Below, piece by piece: positions 7,409 through 15,613 of a stretch of 15,773 nt of DNA. The notes beneath the pieces were generated by a model. That model worked only from the letters and a program-made list of their open reading frames with translations. It made no database searches and was not told the origin of the DNA. The stretch is taken from the NCBI GenBank assembly GCA_964642165.1, contig CAZXOC010000174.1, positions 1 through 15,773 on the forward strand, written 5' to 3'. Origin of the DNA: CAYRVX01 sp964642165. GTDB lineage: Bacteria; Planctomycetota; Phycisphaerae; SM23-33. Every line of letters begins with the position of its first letter. Position 1 is the first letter of the stretch. Both the position numbers and the translations under genes were made by a program.

Positions 7409-8551
7409 TCAATCGCGCTCCCTCTTCACACGCGAAGCCCCGGCGCCCTTCGCGCCGGCCATCCCGAAGTGCCGCCGGATGAAGTCCAGCGCGCGGATTT
7501 GCCCCGTGCGGTACTTCGGGTCCGGGTGGTTCGGGTACAGCACGATGCACTCGACGCCCAGCTTGTCCATCCGCTCCTTCAGGACCAACCCGAACTTCGG
7601 GTGGTGCACCGGGTCGCGCCGGATTCCCTCCGGCCCGGCCGGGGTGCGGTAGGTCAGCAGCACCGGCGGGTCGTCCTTCGTCACGTGGTTGATCGCCGAA
7701 ACCTCCTTGGCGATCCGGTCGGCCTCCGGCGGCCAGGTCTCCGGCCACTCCTTGAACCCGTACAGCGGCAGGGCCACCGGGTGCTTCTTGATCCCGCCCA
7801 GCCCGATCCGCTCGCAGAAACGCCAGTCGTAGCTCGTCTGGGCGCCCGCCACGGCCGCGCACGTCAGCCGCGTCGACTGCCGCGCCACGGGATCCTCGCT
7901 CTTCGGGTCGGCCAGGTCGTCGTGGAACGCCAGCCACAGCGACGTGCCCGCCCCGGCCGAGCCGCCCATGCACGCGATCCGCTTGGGGTCCAGGTTCCAC
8001 TCCTTCGCCTTGGAGCGCAGGAACTGGATGGCCCGGGCCGAGTCGAGCATCGCCGTGGGGAAGCGGAACTCCGGCAGCATGCGGTAGTTGATGGACGCCA
8101 CGGAGATCCCGGCCGCGTTGCCCTGCTCGACGATGTAGCGGTCGACGCCGCGCTTGTCCCCGCCGCGGAAGCCCCCGCCGTGGATGAAGACGATCAGCGG
8201 CGCGGGCTGCTCGGACCTGGCCAGGTACACGTCCAGCACGTTGCTGGGGTGCGGGCGGTAGCGGACGTCGGCGTGGGTCGGGCGCGGCCTCGCGCCGCCC
8301 TGCTTCGGGCGCGCCCCGCCGCCCTGCTTCGGGCGCGCCCCGGCGCCCTGGCGCTTGGTGCGGAAGGCCCGCACCTCCTCCATCGTCAGCACGCCGTCCT
8401 TGTTGGCGTCGGCGTCCGGGAATCGCTGGAGGAACCTCTTCAGCCGCTCGGCGTCCCTCGACGCCCGATCCGCCGCCCGCCCCGGCCCGGCGATCAGCAT
8501 GGCGACCGCCACCGCGGCGAGGATCGCGATCACAGCAGTACGCTTGGCCAT
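7409..8551 (-). CDS. Secreted EF-hand plus alpha/beta-hydrolase esterase (BD-FAE/HSL-like)
   Basis: This 380-aa protein belongs to the esterase/lipase group of planctomycete exported hydrolases that cleave carboxyl esters, possibly acetyl or feruloyl groups on polysaccharides. It has a signal peptide (about 1-27, ending GRAA), then a canonical EF-hand loop D48-x-N50-x-D52-G53-x-L-T56-x-x-E59, then a low-complexity linker of GARPKQGG repeats (70-91). The catalytic domain follows: oxyanion-hole HGGG at 124-127, NYR at 155-157, and nucleophile elbow G196-G-S198-A-G200. The acid is probably D293 or D294, and the base H316 or H317 in a VHHPKFG segment typical of this group. The start is supported by GGAAAGGG ending 6 nt before the ATG. 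The gene lies 28 bp downstream of the SGNH gene, so it is likely co-transcribed. The natural substrate is unknown. Confidence 0.88.
   Translation of the reverse strand: MAKRTAVIAILAAVAVAMLIAGPGRAADRASRDAERLKRFLQRFPDADANKDGVLTMEEVRAFRTKRQGAGARPKQGGGARPKQGGARPRPTHADVRYRPHPSNVLDVYLARSEQPAPLIVFIHGGGFRGGDKRGVDRYIVEQGNAAGISVASINYRMLPEFRFPTAMLDSARAIQFLRSKAKEWNLDPKRIACMGGSAGAGTSLWLAFHDDLADPKSEDPVARQSTRLTCAAVAGAQTSYDWRFCERIGLGGIKKHPVALPLYGFKEWPETWPPEADRIAKEVSAINHVTKDDPPVLLTYRTPAGPEGIRRDPVHHPKFGLVLKERMDKLGVECIVLYPNHPDPKYRTGQIRALDFIRRHFGMAGAKGAGASRVKRERD
8295..8341 (-). repeat. Tandem 24-bp repeat in the esterase linker
   Basis: The 23 bases at 8295-8317 recur exactly at 8319-8341 (24-bp period). A more diverged copy lies at about 8271-8294. 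In the minus-strand reading frame the unit codes for GARPKQGG, followed by ARPRP, forming a basic, Gly/Pro-rich linker between EF-hand and esterase domain. The period is a multiple of three, so copy-number change would keep the frame. Confidence 0.85.
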
Positions 8552-8579
8552 GATGAGCCCTTTCCGTTGGTGTCTGCCC

Positions 8580-10823
8580 TCATCGGCCCTTCGCCTTCAA
8601 GACCTTGCGGATGACCTCCGCGTAGGTGCGGATGGTCATGTAGTTGCGGAGGACGAAGCCGTTGACGCTGAGGGCCTTCTCGCTGAAGTCGTTGCGGGAG
8701 GCCTTCGGGTGGGACGGGTGCGTCCCGTCGGCCGAGACCAGCGTGGGGACCTCGTAGACGTTCCGGCGGAACTCCTTGAACTTCTCCAGGCGCCCGTCCC
8801 AGTCGTCCGGGCGGCGGCGGAGGACCTCGGCGTAGTAGTCGATCAGCGGTACCCGCAGGCCGTGCGCGATCGACAGCGCCGCCAGCCAGTACTCGCGGTG
8901 CCCGTCCCGGTGCGCCGGCGGGATGCTCGTCAGCATCGGCACCGTCCCGTCGGCCATCATCCGCCGCAGCGACGCGGCCATGTTCTCCGTGTACTCGGGC
9001 GGCCAGAGGCTGCCGATGTCGTTCGTGCCGAACATGATGACGGCCGCCTCGGGCTTCATCTTCCGCTGCCACGTGTCGATGTTGCGGAAGAGCCAGTCGG
9101 ACCTCATCATGCCGGTGTTGCCCCACTGGCCGCCCTTCCACGTCCGCCAGAGGGTCAGGTCCGCGTAGGTCTCGACGGTCCGGGCGTCGGCCGTCGCCGC
9201 GGGCGTCATGTTCTTCGCGTCGATCTTGCGGGACCAGCCGTAGGGGGCCAGGAACGCCATCGTCACCGTGATGCTGTCGCCGTACTGGGCGAGCGTGCCC
9301 GCCTTGCCTCCGAAGCGCGCGTGGACCTTCCGCATGGGCGCCACCCAGTAGTCGCCCGGCGGCGCGGCGAGCTTCACGGTCACCGGCTCCGGGGCGATGT
9401 CCAGGGCGGGGGACGCGGTGATCTCGAGGTACGGCCGCCGCTCGACGCGCCAGGCGCGGGCGGAGTAGATGTCGTAGGCCCCGCCCTCGATGCGGTTGTC
9501 GAGGACGATGCCGCCGTTGGGCACCTTGCCGGCCGCCCAGGCGCGGACGGCGCCGGTGAGGTCGAACTCGATGCGGCCGTCGATCATCGCCTTGCGCCCG
9601 TGGCGGAGGCCCTCGATCTTCTCGACGCGCCCGAGGGCCACCGGACGGTCGTCCGTGCAGGCGAGCAGCCCGCCGCCGGGCCAGGGCACGCCGGCCCGGC
9701 GCTGCGCCGCGGTGGCCTCGTCGGCCGACCAGCCGGGCGCGTCCGGCAGCTTGACCAGGTAGGCCCCGTAGCGGTACGCCCGCACCTGCCGCGCCGTCTG
9801 CGTCACCAGCGAGCAGACGAGCTTGGCCTCCTTGATGGAGGCGCCCTTCGGCAGGCCGTCGAGGTCGAAGACCAGCAGCGTGCGGCTGACGTCGCCGGCG
9901 GCGCCGCCGACGCGGCACTGGTTCATCCAGCCCCACGCACCCGGGAACTGGGCGACGTTCTCCTTGACGTACGTCGAGCCGCTTCGCCCGCGCAGGTGGC
10001 AGGCGGGATGGCCGCCCACGCGGACCACGCCCGCTCGGCCGCGGGGCCTGCCACGGTCGGGCGTCTCCGCGATCGGGTGGAGCCGGACGTCCTTCGGCGC
10101 GGGCGTCCGCGGCGCGATGCCCGCCGCTCTCGGGCCGTGATCGACGATCAGCCGCGGGCGATACGCCGGCACGGGCCAATCGGCGCCGGCCAGCTCGCAG
10201 CGGGCGCGCTCGGCGCCCTTCAGCAGCAAGCCGTGGTTGGCCGGCTCCCCCGCGTGCCAGCGGCGGACGACCTCGGTGACGTCCAGCTCGTGGACGTGCC
10301 CCCAGGCCCCGGCGAGGGTGGCGTCGATCGCGATCAGCCCGGGCCTGCTGCGGCCGAAGTCGGTTGCCGTGTCGTGCTCGCCGCCGGGCGTCTTCCAGTC
10401 GCCGGCGTCGGCGGCCTTCCAGTTCGTCCGAGTGTGCTCCAGCCAGTTGGCGTTGGCGTCCCAGGCGCGCGTCAGGGCGTAGGCGGACAGGACGGGCGCG
10501 AACGTCCCGTCGCGCTGCGGCCTGGGGAAGTCGGCGTCGGCGATTCGGAGGATCGCCTTGTGGATCTTCGCGCCCTTCGGGATGGGCGCGAGGTCGAAGC
10601 GCATCAGGACGTGCCGCTGCCCGCCGGCGCGCAGCGTGGGCGAGCGGGACCGGTCGCGGTCCTTCTCGTACGACTCGTTGCTGATCCACGTGTCCACGCA
10701 CCCGGCGTAGTCCTTCGTCGGCGCCACGCCGTTCTGGAGCGCGGTGACCGTGGCGGGCGCGTGGGCGGCGGGAAGGGCGAGGACGACAACAAGGAGGCCG
10801 AGAGGCGTGCGGCGGCGAGCCAT
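8580..10823 (-). CDS. Secreted protein with two DNRLRE-like modules and a C-terminal SGNH/GDSL hydrolase
   Basis: This 747-aa protein starts with a signal peptide (MARRRTPLGLLVVVLALPAAHA). Module 1 (about 30-228) shows WISNESY (46-52), HVLMRFDLAPIPKGAKIHKA (71-90), ELDVTEVVRRW (179-189), NHGLLLKG and a closing YRPRLIVD. Module 2 (about 280-470) repeats the plan: GSTYVKENVA, SRTLLVFDLDGLPKGASIKE (313-332), EFDLTGAVRAW (419-429), NGGIVL and RRPYLEI. The catalytic domain is SGNH: GDS at 515-517 (block I nucleophile S517), NTG at 569-571 (block II), FGTND at 598-602 (block III) and DGTHPS at 699-704 (D699/H702). SGNH enzymes of this kind are usually acetyl esterases or other small-ester hydrolases; the substrate here is unknown. 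An ATG 168 bp upstream in the same frame is rejected because it removes the signal peptide from the N-terminus; GGGAG lies 6 nt before the chosen ATG. It lies 55 bp after the PEP-CTERM gene. Confidence 0.88.
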   Translation of the reverse strand: MARRRTPLGLLVVVLALPAAHAPATVTALQNGVAPTKDYAGCVDTWISNESYEKDRDRSRSPTLRAGGQRHVLMRFDLAPIPKGAKIHKAILRIADADFPRPQRDGTFAPVLSAYALTRAWDANANWLEHTRTNWKAADAGDWKTPGGEHDTATDFGRSRPGLIAIDATLAGAWGHVHELDVTEVVRRWHAGEPANHGLLLKGAERARCELAGADWPVPAYRPRLIVDHGPRAAGIAPRTPAPKDVRLHPIAETPDRGRPRGRAGVVRVGGHPACHLRGRSGSTYVKENVAQFPGAWGWMNQCRVGGAAGDVSRTLLVFDLDGLPKGASIKEAKLVCSLVTQTARQVRAYRYGAYLVKLPDAPGWSADEATAAQRRAGVPWPGGGLLACTDDRPVALGRVEKIEGLRHGRKAMIDGRIEFDLTGAVRAWAAGKVPNGGIVLDNRIEGGAYDIYSARAWRVERRPYLEITASPALDIAPEPVTVKLAAPPGDYWVAPMRKVHARFGGKAGTLAQYGDSITVTMAFLAPYGWSRKIDAKNMTPAATADARTVETYADLTLWRTWKGGQWGNTGMMRSDWLFRNIDTWQRKMKPEAAVIMFGTNDIGSLWPPEYTENMAASLRRMMADGTVPMLTSIPPAHRDGHREYWLAALSIAHGLRVPLIDYYAEVLRRRPDDWDGRLEKFKEFRRNVYEVPTLVSADGTHPSHPKASRNDFSEKALSVNGFVLRNYMTIRTYAEVIRKVLKAKGR

Positions 10824-10878
10824 GGCGTTCTCCCTCTGATGGAGTCCGCCTACAGGTTCGCTCGCCGCAACGCGCCCG

Positions 10879-13800
10879 TCAAGGGCGTGATGCCCGCGCG
10901 CGCCTTCGCCGCAGGAGCCCCGCGCCCGCCACGGCGAGCAGCAGGCACGTCGCCGGCTCGGGCACGGCTCCGCCGGGCGCGGCGGCGGCAAACGAGCGCT
11001 TCATCGCGACGTAGTCGAGGAAGCCCACTTCGCCGTCGTAGTTGGAGTCGCCGTCCTGCCAGTAGACGCCGTCGGTGCGTCCGAAGCTGTCCCTCAGGGC
11101 CAGGAAGTCGTCGCGGTCCATGCTGCCGCTCAGGTCGGCATCGCCAAGCGCGGTGGGCTTGATCAGCACGCCGTTGGGGTCTGAGAAGACGCCGACGGCA
11201 GCACCGTCCGTGCCGATCAGGTCTCTGCAAGTGATGCCTTCGTGGACGTCCCAGCCTGCCTGGTGGGCGTCCCTCAACAGGGCTGCGATGGCAGTCAGGT
11301 CCCCTTCCCGCACCAGCAGGGACCCTCCCGCGTGGAGGTCCACCAGGGCGCTGTCGTCCAGCAGGAGCTCAGCGCAGTCGCTGGGGCGGGAGCCCAGCGC
11401 AAGTGTGCCGCGGACCACAAGCCGGTTGGTCTCCTGGATGCCGCCAACGGCGAGGACGGCACCGGGCTCGACCGTCACGTCGCCGAAGGTGCCCGACGTG
11501 CCGTGGCCCAGCCGCCCCAGGTTGTACAGGTCGGGCACATCGTCTTCCGTCAGGCCGGTCTTGTACACGTACCACTCGTCCAACAGGCCGATAAACCCCG
11601 AGTCAGTGCCCATGGGCGCCCCCCCGGTCTCGATCCCGATTCCGGGCTGGGAGGCATGCCAGCGAAGATGCCCGTCCCGGTCTGTGAAAGGCTCGGAGCC
11701 TACCTGGTTTCCATCGACCCACAGGGCGCAGGTGTAGGCCCCCAGCGTCACGGCGACATGGTGCCAACCGCCATCGAGCGGGCCGCCGACGAGGTCGATC
11801 CACTGCCCGAAGTAGTTGCCCATGTGCATCTTCAGGACGCCGTGGTCCACGAAGACCATGATCCCGCAATCGCCCGCTCCCTCCTCGAACACCAACTGCG
11901 AGCCCCTGTTGTCCTTCTGCCGGAGCCAGCCCGCCCACGAGCGCGCGGTGGTTCCGTCGTGGTAGAAGTCGTTCGCGACAGTCCCTCCGCCATCCAGGCC
12001 GATGATCCCGTTGTGTCCGTTGGTGGCCATCGCCCCGCCGACCACGCCGACCGCGAGGCGCAGGGACTCGCCCGCCGGGTCTCCGCGGTGATCTTCGCCG
12101 ACGTCGTCGTGGCCGAAGCTGTCCGGGTCGTCGAGGGAGTAGTGCGCCCCGAGCCCCTCGGTGGGCAGTTCGGCGATCAGGCCCCGGATGACCGTGTCGC
12201 CGAGGTCCGTGCTCCCCGCCTTGGCGTGCAGGAGCCCACCGTTGTCCAGTGAGGCAACCTGGCAGTCGTTGTCGCCGTCAAGCTCGAAAGTCCCGCCGCT
12301 GCGGACGATCACACTGTCCAAGGCCACCTGCCCGCCGGCAACGCTCAACGTGCCGTCGACCATGATCCGGTGGGCGTCGAGGCGACCGTCCCCGGCCACA
12401 ACAGCCCTCCCGCCCGCACCGACCCACGTCGTCCCGCCCAGGGCGGCGCTTCCTCCGGCGAGGTCCACCGCCCCGTCGATCGTGGCGCTGCCGGCCTCCA
12501 GCGCGCCGTCCGGGTGCACGACCGTCGTGCCGCCTGCGCATACGCTGATCGCTCGGCGGGCAGAGGCCCTCCCGCCCGTGACGGTCAGCGTGCCGTGGAC
12601 GGCGATGTCCTCGGCCTCCAGCAGCGCGTTCGCCGATGTGACGACGCTGCCGCCGGGCCCGACGTCCACCGTTCCGCTAGCGGCGGCCTTCCCGCCGCTG
12701 AGCCGTGCCGTGCCGTCGACCGCGATCCGTCTGGCGTCGACCAGGCCGCTCGAGACCATCTCGCCCTCCAGGCCGATCGTCAACTCGCCAGTCGTTACAT
12801 CCCCGCTCCCCTGGACCTCCAACCTGCCGGGGGCGACGACCCCTATGGACAGGTTCCGCGCCTCGGCCACGCCGGAGAGCTCCGCGGTGCCCCCGTTCTC
12901 GATCCTCACGTCGAGCTCGCCTGTAGGGACGCCGCGGGCCCAGTTGGCCGCCGATTCCCAGTCCCCTGCATCCCCCGGCTCGCGCTGCCAGCGTGTAGGC
13001 ACGGCCGGCACGACCTCGCCGGTCGCCAGGATGGCTGCGTAGTACGTTCCGGGCAGCAGGCCGTGCGGGTTGACAAAGCGGAGTCGATCCAGTTGGCCGG
13101 CCGAGAGCCCCTCAGCGTTCGAGCCGAAGACAAGCCGTTGGGGCGCGCCCCCGGCTGGATCGCCGCTCCAGTTGAGGATGCCAAGCGTTGCCGTCAGATT
13201 CCAATCCGCCTGGCGGCTGTCGGCGAACGCCACGACGCCGGTCCCACCCGTTCCCACGTCGATCGCGGAATCGGCGCCCAGGGTCAGCGGCCCCAGCAAC
13301 TCGCTCAGGCCATGGGTGTTGAACGTCCCCCCGGACAGGTCCATCTGCCCGCTGTCCCGGATCTGGTTCGGGTTGCCGAGTCTCAACTCCCCGCCGGCCA
13401 ACCGTAGGTTCTTGGCAGCGGCCACCCCGTCCGGCTTGGCCAGCTCGAGCGTCCCGGCCTCAACAACGGTGTACATGTCACCGCTGGTGTTGTTGTCCCG
13501 GTCTCCAGATGTCCGCAAGAGGCCCTCGCCGTCCTTTCTTATCCAGTTAATGGGAAGCGGGACCTGAATGTCCATGTCGATCAGTGCGTCGCCGTCAGCG
13601 ATATGGAAAGGGTGGAGCGGAGCTCCCCGGACCAGCAACATACCTTCACCGGAGTCGGACTTGATGAGGGCGGTCTGGTCGGAGGGGTGAACCGTCACAG
13701 GACCTGCGAAGAAGACTTGTCCGGCCTGCTCGGCGGTGCCGATATTGATGGTCCCGCCCGTCATCGACAGGCGGGTGAACACGACGTTCCCGGTATCGGT

Positions 13801-15579
13801 CCCGCCGTCGGGCCCGCTGCGAGTGAAGGTGAGCAGTCCGCCGTTGATCGTCACGTGGCGGAAGCCTATGTGCCCCTCCGCCCCGTTGAACGTGCCGTCC
13901 GGTTGGATGACGAGGTGCACGCCGCTGCCCAGGCCGCCTCCGAAGATACTGACGGTCCCCGCGACAATCTCGACATCACCGGTGCGACCGGGATCGGCGC
14001 CTGTTTTTACCTTCAACTCGCCGGGTCCCGTCTTGGTCAACTTGCCGGTGGTTCCCCCCAGTCCCCAGTCCCCTTCCGGCCCGAGCAGCGTGAGCGTTCC
14101 GGCGGCCACGTCCACTGTGCCGCCGCTCTCGCCGATCATGACCCGGCGCCGCGTGGTGAAACTGGAAGTAGTCCTTAACGTTGCGCCCTTGTCCAGAATA
14201 ACCTCGCCTGGGGTCGAGGTGTCCCCGAAATGGGCGTCGGCGCCGACGGCCAACGTTCCGCCGACGACCCGGGTCGGCCCCGTGTAGGTGTTGTCCGCGC
14301 TGAGGCTCAGCGTTCCGTCGCCGGTCTTGGCCAATCCGGCGCTGCCGGCGATGGACGTGCCGATCGCCGCATTGCCGGCCGGAACGTACACATCGCCGCT
14401 GCTGAGCGTCAGCGACGCGGTTCCGCTCAACGTGTACCCACTCGTGTGGAACGCCAGCGATCTCGCCGAGATCGGCTCGTCGATCCGCACCTCGCCCGCC
14501 GAGCCGCCGAAGGCGACGTCGTCGTTGGCGGCGTTGTTCCAGTCCCCGTCGGCGGCGCCGTCGGACCATTGTCCCGTCACCGTGTCCCATACCCCCGTCC
14601 CGCCGCTGGGTGCCGCCGGCGTCTGGCCGGGGTCCCACGCCTTCGGCGAGAGCATCGGCGTCTGCCGCCCGCCTCCGACACGCTGGCCCGTCGAGAAGGA
14701 GTACAGATCGAATTGCGTGGGAGAGGCCGCGTACGGCTCGAGCGAGCCGACGTAACCGGGCCGCGGCCCCATGTGTTGGATCGCCCCGTTGGCCGTCAGC
14801 GCGGCCTCCCGGCCCGTCGCCGGGTAGTCGGTATCGGCGGTGAAGACATCGGGGAAAGCCATGCCCTCTGGCGATACGCCACCGGCGTCGAAGGCGAAGA
14901 CGGGCTGCGGCTCCGGAGAGTCGAGCATGCCGCCGAACGCCCACTTCGTCCCCGATTCCATCTGCCCCTCGACGGTCAGGCTCCCGCCGGCGGGAATGAC
15001 CAGGCCGGGGATGTATCGCATCGTCCGCCCGAGACCGGGCACGTGAAGCACGCCGTCCTCGATGTCGTACGGCGAGGTGTTGGTGATCGTCCAGGAGCTA
15101 CGGGGGATCTCCGGCGTCTCGTAGCTCATTTCGACCCTGTTGTACGCGACCACCACAATCGGCAAGCCGGGCGGCCAGAGCCCCCCGAAGGTAAGATCCA
15201 CCGGCGAGCTGAGGTCCACTCCCGACCCCATTCTGCCGTAGTATACGGGGAACGGCCATCGCTTGGAGCTCTCCCTCGGGCACGAGGGGTCCGGGACCTC
15301 GATGTATCGCACCTCGGCATCTTCCTCCAGGGAAACGAACATCCCCTCCGGGACGCCCGCGAATTCCACGTAGTATCCCAGGATCTCCGGATCTGCGGAA
15401 CTGCCCGTGTATTGCACTTCAACGATGGCTGTATCATTGGGATAGAACGACAGATGGACTACCGCCGGCCCGCAGCCGATACTTCGTGCCTCGGTCCGGC
15501 GGACCACGCCAACGAGGCCGCAAGATACGACCGCGCAAGCAAGGCTGCCAACGATGAACCGTCTCTTTGCCGAACTCAT
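10879..15579 (-). CDS. Giant PEP-CTERM surface protein with autotransporter-type repeats, LamG-like and dockerin-like domains
   Basis: This 1566-aa exported protein has a signal peptide (MSSAKRRFIVGSLACAVVSC onward to about 32). Residues about 33-320 are unrecognised. A W-x-NAAN-type module (about 325-400) leads into an autotransporter-associated beta-strand repeat (LAKTGDGTLSLSADNTYTG, about 417-435), with weaker versions at about 512 (LTKTGPGELKVKTG) and 676 (RKDGEGLLRTSG). Residues 914-1113 hold five 40-aa beta repeats. About 1144-1357 is LamG/concanavalin-like (WHHVAVTLGAYTCALWVDGN; FIGLLDEWYVY). A dockerin-like pair of Ca2+ loops follows: D1480-x-D-x-S-G and D1511-x-N-x-D-G. The end is a PEP-CTERM signal: VPEPATC (1539), hydrophobic stretch, RRRR. 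Exosortase-type sorting to the envelope is expected; no autotransporter beta-barrel is present. The start is preferred over an in-frame ATG 150 bp upstream because it begins the signal peptide and has GGAGAGGA 4 nt before it. It is the first gene of the block. The ligand is unknown. Confidence 0.88.
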   Translation of the reverse strand: MSSAKRRFIVGSLACAVVSCGLVGVVRRTEARSIGCGPAVVHLSFYPNDTAIVEVQYTGSSADPEILGYYVEFAGVPEGMFVSLEEDAEVRYIEVPDPSCPRESSKRWPFPVYYGRMGSGVDLSSPVDLTFGGLWPPGLPIVVVAYNRVEMSYETPEIPRSSWTITNTSPYDIEDGVLHVPGLGRTMRYIPGLVIPAGGSLTVEGQMESGTKWAFGGMLDSPEPQPVFAFDAGGVSPEGMAFPDVFTADTDYPATGREAALTANGAIQHMGPRPGYVGSLEPYAASPTQFDLYSFSTGQRVGGGRQTPMLSPKAWDPGQTPAAPSGGTGVWDTVTGQWSDGAADGDWNNAANDDVAFGGSAGEVRIDEPISARSLAFHTSGYTLSGTASLTLSSGDVYVPAGNAAIGTSIAGSAGLAKTGDGTLSLSADNTYTGPTRVVGGTLAVGADAHFGDTSTPGEVILDKGATLRTTSSFTTRRRVMIGESGGTVDVAAGTLTLLGPEGDWGLGGTTGKLTKTGPGELKVKTGADPGRTGDVEIVAGTVSIFGGGLGSGVHLVIQPDGTFNGAEGHIGFRHVTINGGLLTFTRSGPDGGTDTGNVVFTRLSMTGGTINIGTAEQAGQVFFAGPVTVHPSDQTALIKSDSGEGMLLVRGAPLHPFHIADGDALIDMDIQVPLPINWIRKDGEGLLRTSGDRDNNTSGDMYTVVEAGTLELAKPDGVAAAKNLRLAGGELRLGNPNQIRDSGQMDLSGGTFNTHGLSELLGPLTLGADSAIDVGTGGTGVVAFADSRQADWNLTATLGILNWSGDPAGGAPQRLVFGSNAEGLSAGQLDRLRFVNPHGLLPGTYYAAILATGEVVPAVPTRWQREPGDAGDWESAANWARGVPTGELDVRIENGGTAELSGVAEARNLSIGVVAPGRLEVQGSGDVTTGELTIGLEGEMVSSGLVDARRIAVDGTARLSGGKAAASGTVDVGPGGSVVTSANALLEAEDIAVHGTLTVTGGRASARRAISVCAGGTTVVHPDGALEAGSATIDGAVDLAGGSAALGGTTWVGAGGRAVVAGDGRLDAHRIMVDGTLSVAGGQVALDSVIVRSGGTFELDGDNDCQVASLDNGGLLHAKAGSTDLGDTVIRGLIAELPTEGLGAHYSLDDPDSFGHDDVGEDHRGDPAGESLRLAVGVVGGAMATNGHNGIIGLDGGGTVANDFYHDGTTARSWAGWLRQKDNRGSQLVFEEGAGDCGIMVFVDHGVLKMHMGNYFGQWIDLVGGPLDGGWHHVAVTLGAYTCALWVDGNQVGSEPFTDRDGHLRWHASQPGIGIETGGAPMGTDSGFIGLLDEWYVYKTGLTEDDVPDLYNLGRLGHGTSGTFGDVTVEPGAVLAVGGIQETNRLVVRGTLALGSRPSDCAELLLDDSALVDLHAGGSLLVREGDLTAIAALLRDAHQAGWDVHEGITCRDLIGTDGAAVGVFSDPNGVLIKPTALGDADLSGSMDRDDFLALRDSFGRTDGVYWQDGDSNYDGEVGFLDYVAMKRSFAAAAPGGAVPEPATCLLLAVAGAGLLRRRRARASRP
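10882..10965 (-). other. PEP-CTERM sorting signal
   Basis: This codes for the last 28 residues: VPEP, then a hydrophobic segment (LLLAVAGAGLL), then RRRR and a short basic tail. This is the three-part plan of the PEP-CTERM signal, which is recognised and cleaved by exosortase at the membrane. No exosortase gene is in the window, so one would have to be encoded elsewhere in the genome. Confidence 0.9.
12241..12840 (-). repeat. Five tandem 120-bp units coding 40-aa beta repeats
   Basis: Units start (minus strand) at 12840, 12720, 12600, 12480 and 12360, an exact 120-bp period. The last four begin VDGTARLSGG, VHGTLTVTGG, IDGAVDLAGG and VDGTLSVAGG and share a central (G/A)GG followed by a second hydrophobic strand. 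The first unit (VVAPGRLEVQGSGD) is more diverged. DNA identity between units is only moderate, so the array is old or under selection for structure. The pattern suggests stacked beta-solenoid coils. Confidence 0.85.
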
Positions 15580-15613
15580 CCGTTCCTCTCCATGCTTCGG
15601 GGCAGACCACGTC

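Noticed and set aside
4856..7482. Long frames on both strands over the 742-aa gene (839 and 778 codons)
   Set aside because: Low-complexity Arg/Pro/Ala/Val translations without signal peptide or motif; the frame at 5104-7332 has a signal peptide, Shine-Dalgarno and domain-like content.
8295..8341. CRISPR-like direct repeat
   Set aside because: Two exact 24-bp copies directly adjoining with no spacers and inside a coding frame; it is a coding tandem repeat.
8355..11162. Long plus-strand frame over the SGNH gene
   Set aside because: It is antisense to clear GDS, GTND and DGTHPS motifs and to two DNRLRE-like modules; its own translation shows no known domain.
12241..12840. Non-coding satellite or CRISPR array from the 120-bp period
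   Set aside because: The period is in frame, units are diverged at DNA level and conserved as protein pattern; it is a protein repeat.
15601..15613. Promoter -35 box (TTGACG on the minus strand) for the PEP-CTERM gene
   Set aside because: It is made by the T-run of the terminator-like element, no acceptable -10 lies 16-19 bp downstream, and start codon and Shine-Dalgarno would be too close.
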